DNA of 64,000 bases from Stutzerimonas degradans (GTDB taxonomy: Bacteria; Pseudomonadota; Gammaproteobacteria; Pseudomonadales; Pseudomonadaceae), in NCBI RefSeq assembly GCF_024448505.1, contig NZ_JAMOHV010000008.1, forward strand, positions 124,001 to 188,000. The letters run 5' to 3'. Positions 63,208 to 64,000 of the stretch are shown here, piece by piece. The first letter of the stretch is position 1; every line of letters begins with the position of its first letter. The notes under the pieces were generated by a model that worked only from the letters and a program-made list of their open reading frames with translations, was not told the DNA's origin and did not search any database. The translations under genes and the position numbers were made by a program.

Positions 63208-64000
63208 TCACAGCAGCCGCTGGTAAAAGCGCCATTCACCAGTCAACGCGTCAGCCAAATGGCGCGCCTGGCGGAAGCCGTGCCGCTCCTCGGGATAGAG
63301 CCGGTACTCGACCGGAACGCCGCGTGCGCGCAGCGCCGCGACCATCGACTCGGTCTGACCAGGCAGCACCACGGCATCGCGACCGCCCTGGAAGAAGATC
63401 ACCGGCGCCTCGATCCGCCCGGCATTGTGCAGTGGCGCGCGCTGCTGGAAGCGCTGCGGCACCAGGCACGGATCGCCGATCAGCCAGTCCAGGTAGTCGC
63501 CCTCGAACTTGTGGGTGCCGCGCCGCAGCGCCAGGGGGTCGCTGACGCCATACAGGCTGGCGCCGCCGCGCCAGCGCGAATCGGCGGCCAGGGCGCAGAG
63601 CGCGGTGTAGCCGCCAGCGCTTGACCCGCGGATGAAGGCCCGCGTGGCGTCGATCCAGCCGCGCTCGGCCAGCGCATCGACCACCCGGCAGGCATCCTCG
63701 ACATCCAAGACGCCCCACTGCTCGCGCAGCCGCATCCGGTAGGCGCGACCGAAGCCGCTGCTGCCGCGATAGTTGACGTCGACCACGGCAAAACCGCGCT
63801 GCGTCCAGAACTGGATACGCGGATCGAAGACCGGATAACACGCCGACGTCGGCCCACCGTGGACGAATACCAGCAGCGGCGGTCGTGCACCGTCCGGGCC
63901 ATCGCAGTGCGCGTTGCACGGGGGGTAAAAGAACACATGTGCGCGTTCGCCTGCCTCGACTCCGGTCGTAAAGTACAGGCTCTGCGGACGTGCAAGCTCA
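63208..64000 (-). CDS. peptidase S9 family protein, C-terminal part (PqqH-like)
   Basis: This is the C-terminal catalytic domain of a prolyl-oligopeptidase-type serine peptidase; the N-terminal part lies beyond the window edge (frame stays open to the end, with TTGVEAGERAHVFFYPPCN). The nucleophile Ser is in FIRGSSAGGYTALCALAA, the Asp in FFQGGRDAVVLPGQTES, and the His in LYPEERHGFRQARH. A pseudomonad S9 peptidase, PqqH, lies beside ercA in Pseudomonas aeruginosa; this one is probably its counterpart. Confidence 0.85.
   Translation of the reverse strand, partial: ELARPQSLYFTTGVEAGERAHVFFYPPCNAHCDGPDGARPPLLVFVHGGPTSACYPVFDPRIQFWTQRGFAVVDVNYRGSSGFGRAYRMRLREQWGVLDVEDACRVVDALAERGWIDATRAFIRGSSAGGYTALCALAADSRWRGGASLYGVSDPLALRRGTHKFEGDYLDWLIGDPCLVPQRFQQRAPLHNAGRIEAPVIFFQGGRDAVVLPGQTESMVAALRARGVPVEYRLYPEERHGFRQARHLADALTGEWRFYQRLL

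Overview
The window is a GC-rich chromosomal segment from a Pseudomonas-lineage gammaproteobacterium. Gene content fits the stutzeri group (Stutzerimonas) best. The support is the block gacA-uvrC-pgsA followed by tRNA-Gly, tRNA-Cys and tRNA-Leu, the lsfA-ssuEADCBF operon, oscA-sbp-cysTWA, and an ercA/sensor-kinase/pqqH-like end. No rRNA, phage, transposase or CRISPR array was seen. The genus is inferred from content and synteny, not from a marker-gene comparison.

0-8 kb: a LysR regulator, a DUF1232 protein and YnfA, then a four-gene efflux operon (FUSC inner-membrane protein, DUF1656 peptide, HlyD adaptor, NodT-type outer-membrane lipoprotein). A PobR-like AraC regulator diverges from it; aromatic acids are the likely substrates. 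8-19.5 kb: copper chaperone PCu(A)C, glutathione reductase, a glyoxalase-fold protein, galU, a chemoreceptor with a CxxCH haem motif in its periplasmic domain, hemN, and a translationally coupled pair: a FAN1-type VRR-NUC nuclease and a Rad3-type helicase with an N-terminal PD-(D/E)XK domain.

19.5-32.3 kb: sulfur acquisition. A minus-strand operon runs lsfA-ssuE-ssuA-ssuD-ssuC-ssuB-ssuF (sulfonate uptake and desulfonation). The plus strand carries oscA-sbp-cysT-cysW-cysA (sulfate uptake). Between them lie a truncated MocR regulator, an MFS exporter and a small hydrolase. A nearly identical 22-nt element precedes both lsfA and the hydrolase, which suggests one sulfur-starvation regulator.

32.5-42.3 kb: a PhoD-like phosphatase, a DedA protein, then a signalling cluster: an HD-GYP response regulator overlapping a large hybrid kinase, a MinD/FleN-like ATPase, an orphan REC-Hpt protein and a BvgA/EvgA-like regulator. 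Together these could form a split phosphorelay. 42.7-46.4 kb: the tRNAs, pgsA, uvrC, and a gacA that is frameshifted as given.

46.5-60.2 kb: metal and arsenic resistance. A minus-strand operon (acr3, SO_0444/ArsP-like permease, thioredoxin-like protein, HMA-CDF transporter) diverges from a plus-strand operon (ArsC-ArsR fusion, arsH, GAPDH, arsJ). A CusCBA-type copper/silver efflux system follows, with HMBD and CusF domains inside CusB. 60.2-64 kb: a PAS hybrid sensor kinase, the iron-containing alcohol dehydrogenase ErcA and a peptidase S9 gene cut by the window edge, an arrangement related to pseudomonad ethanol-oxidation/PQQ loci.
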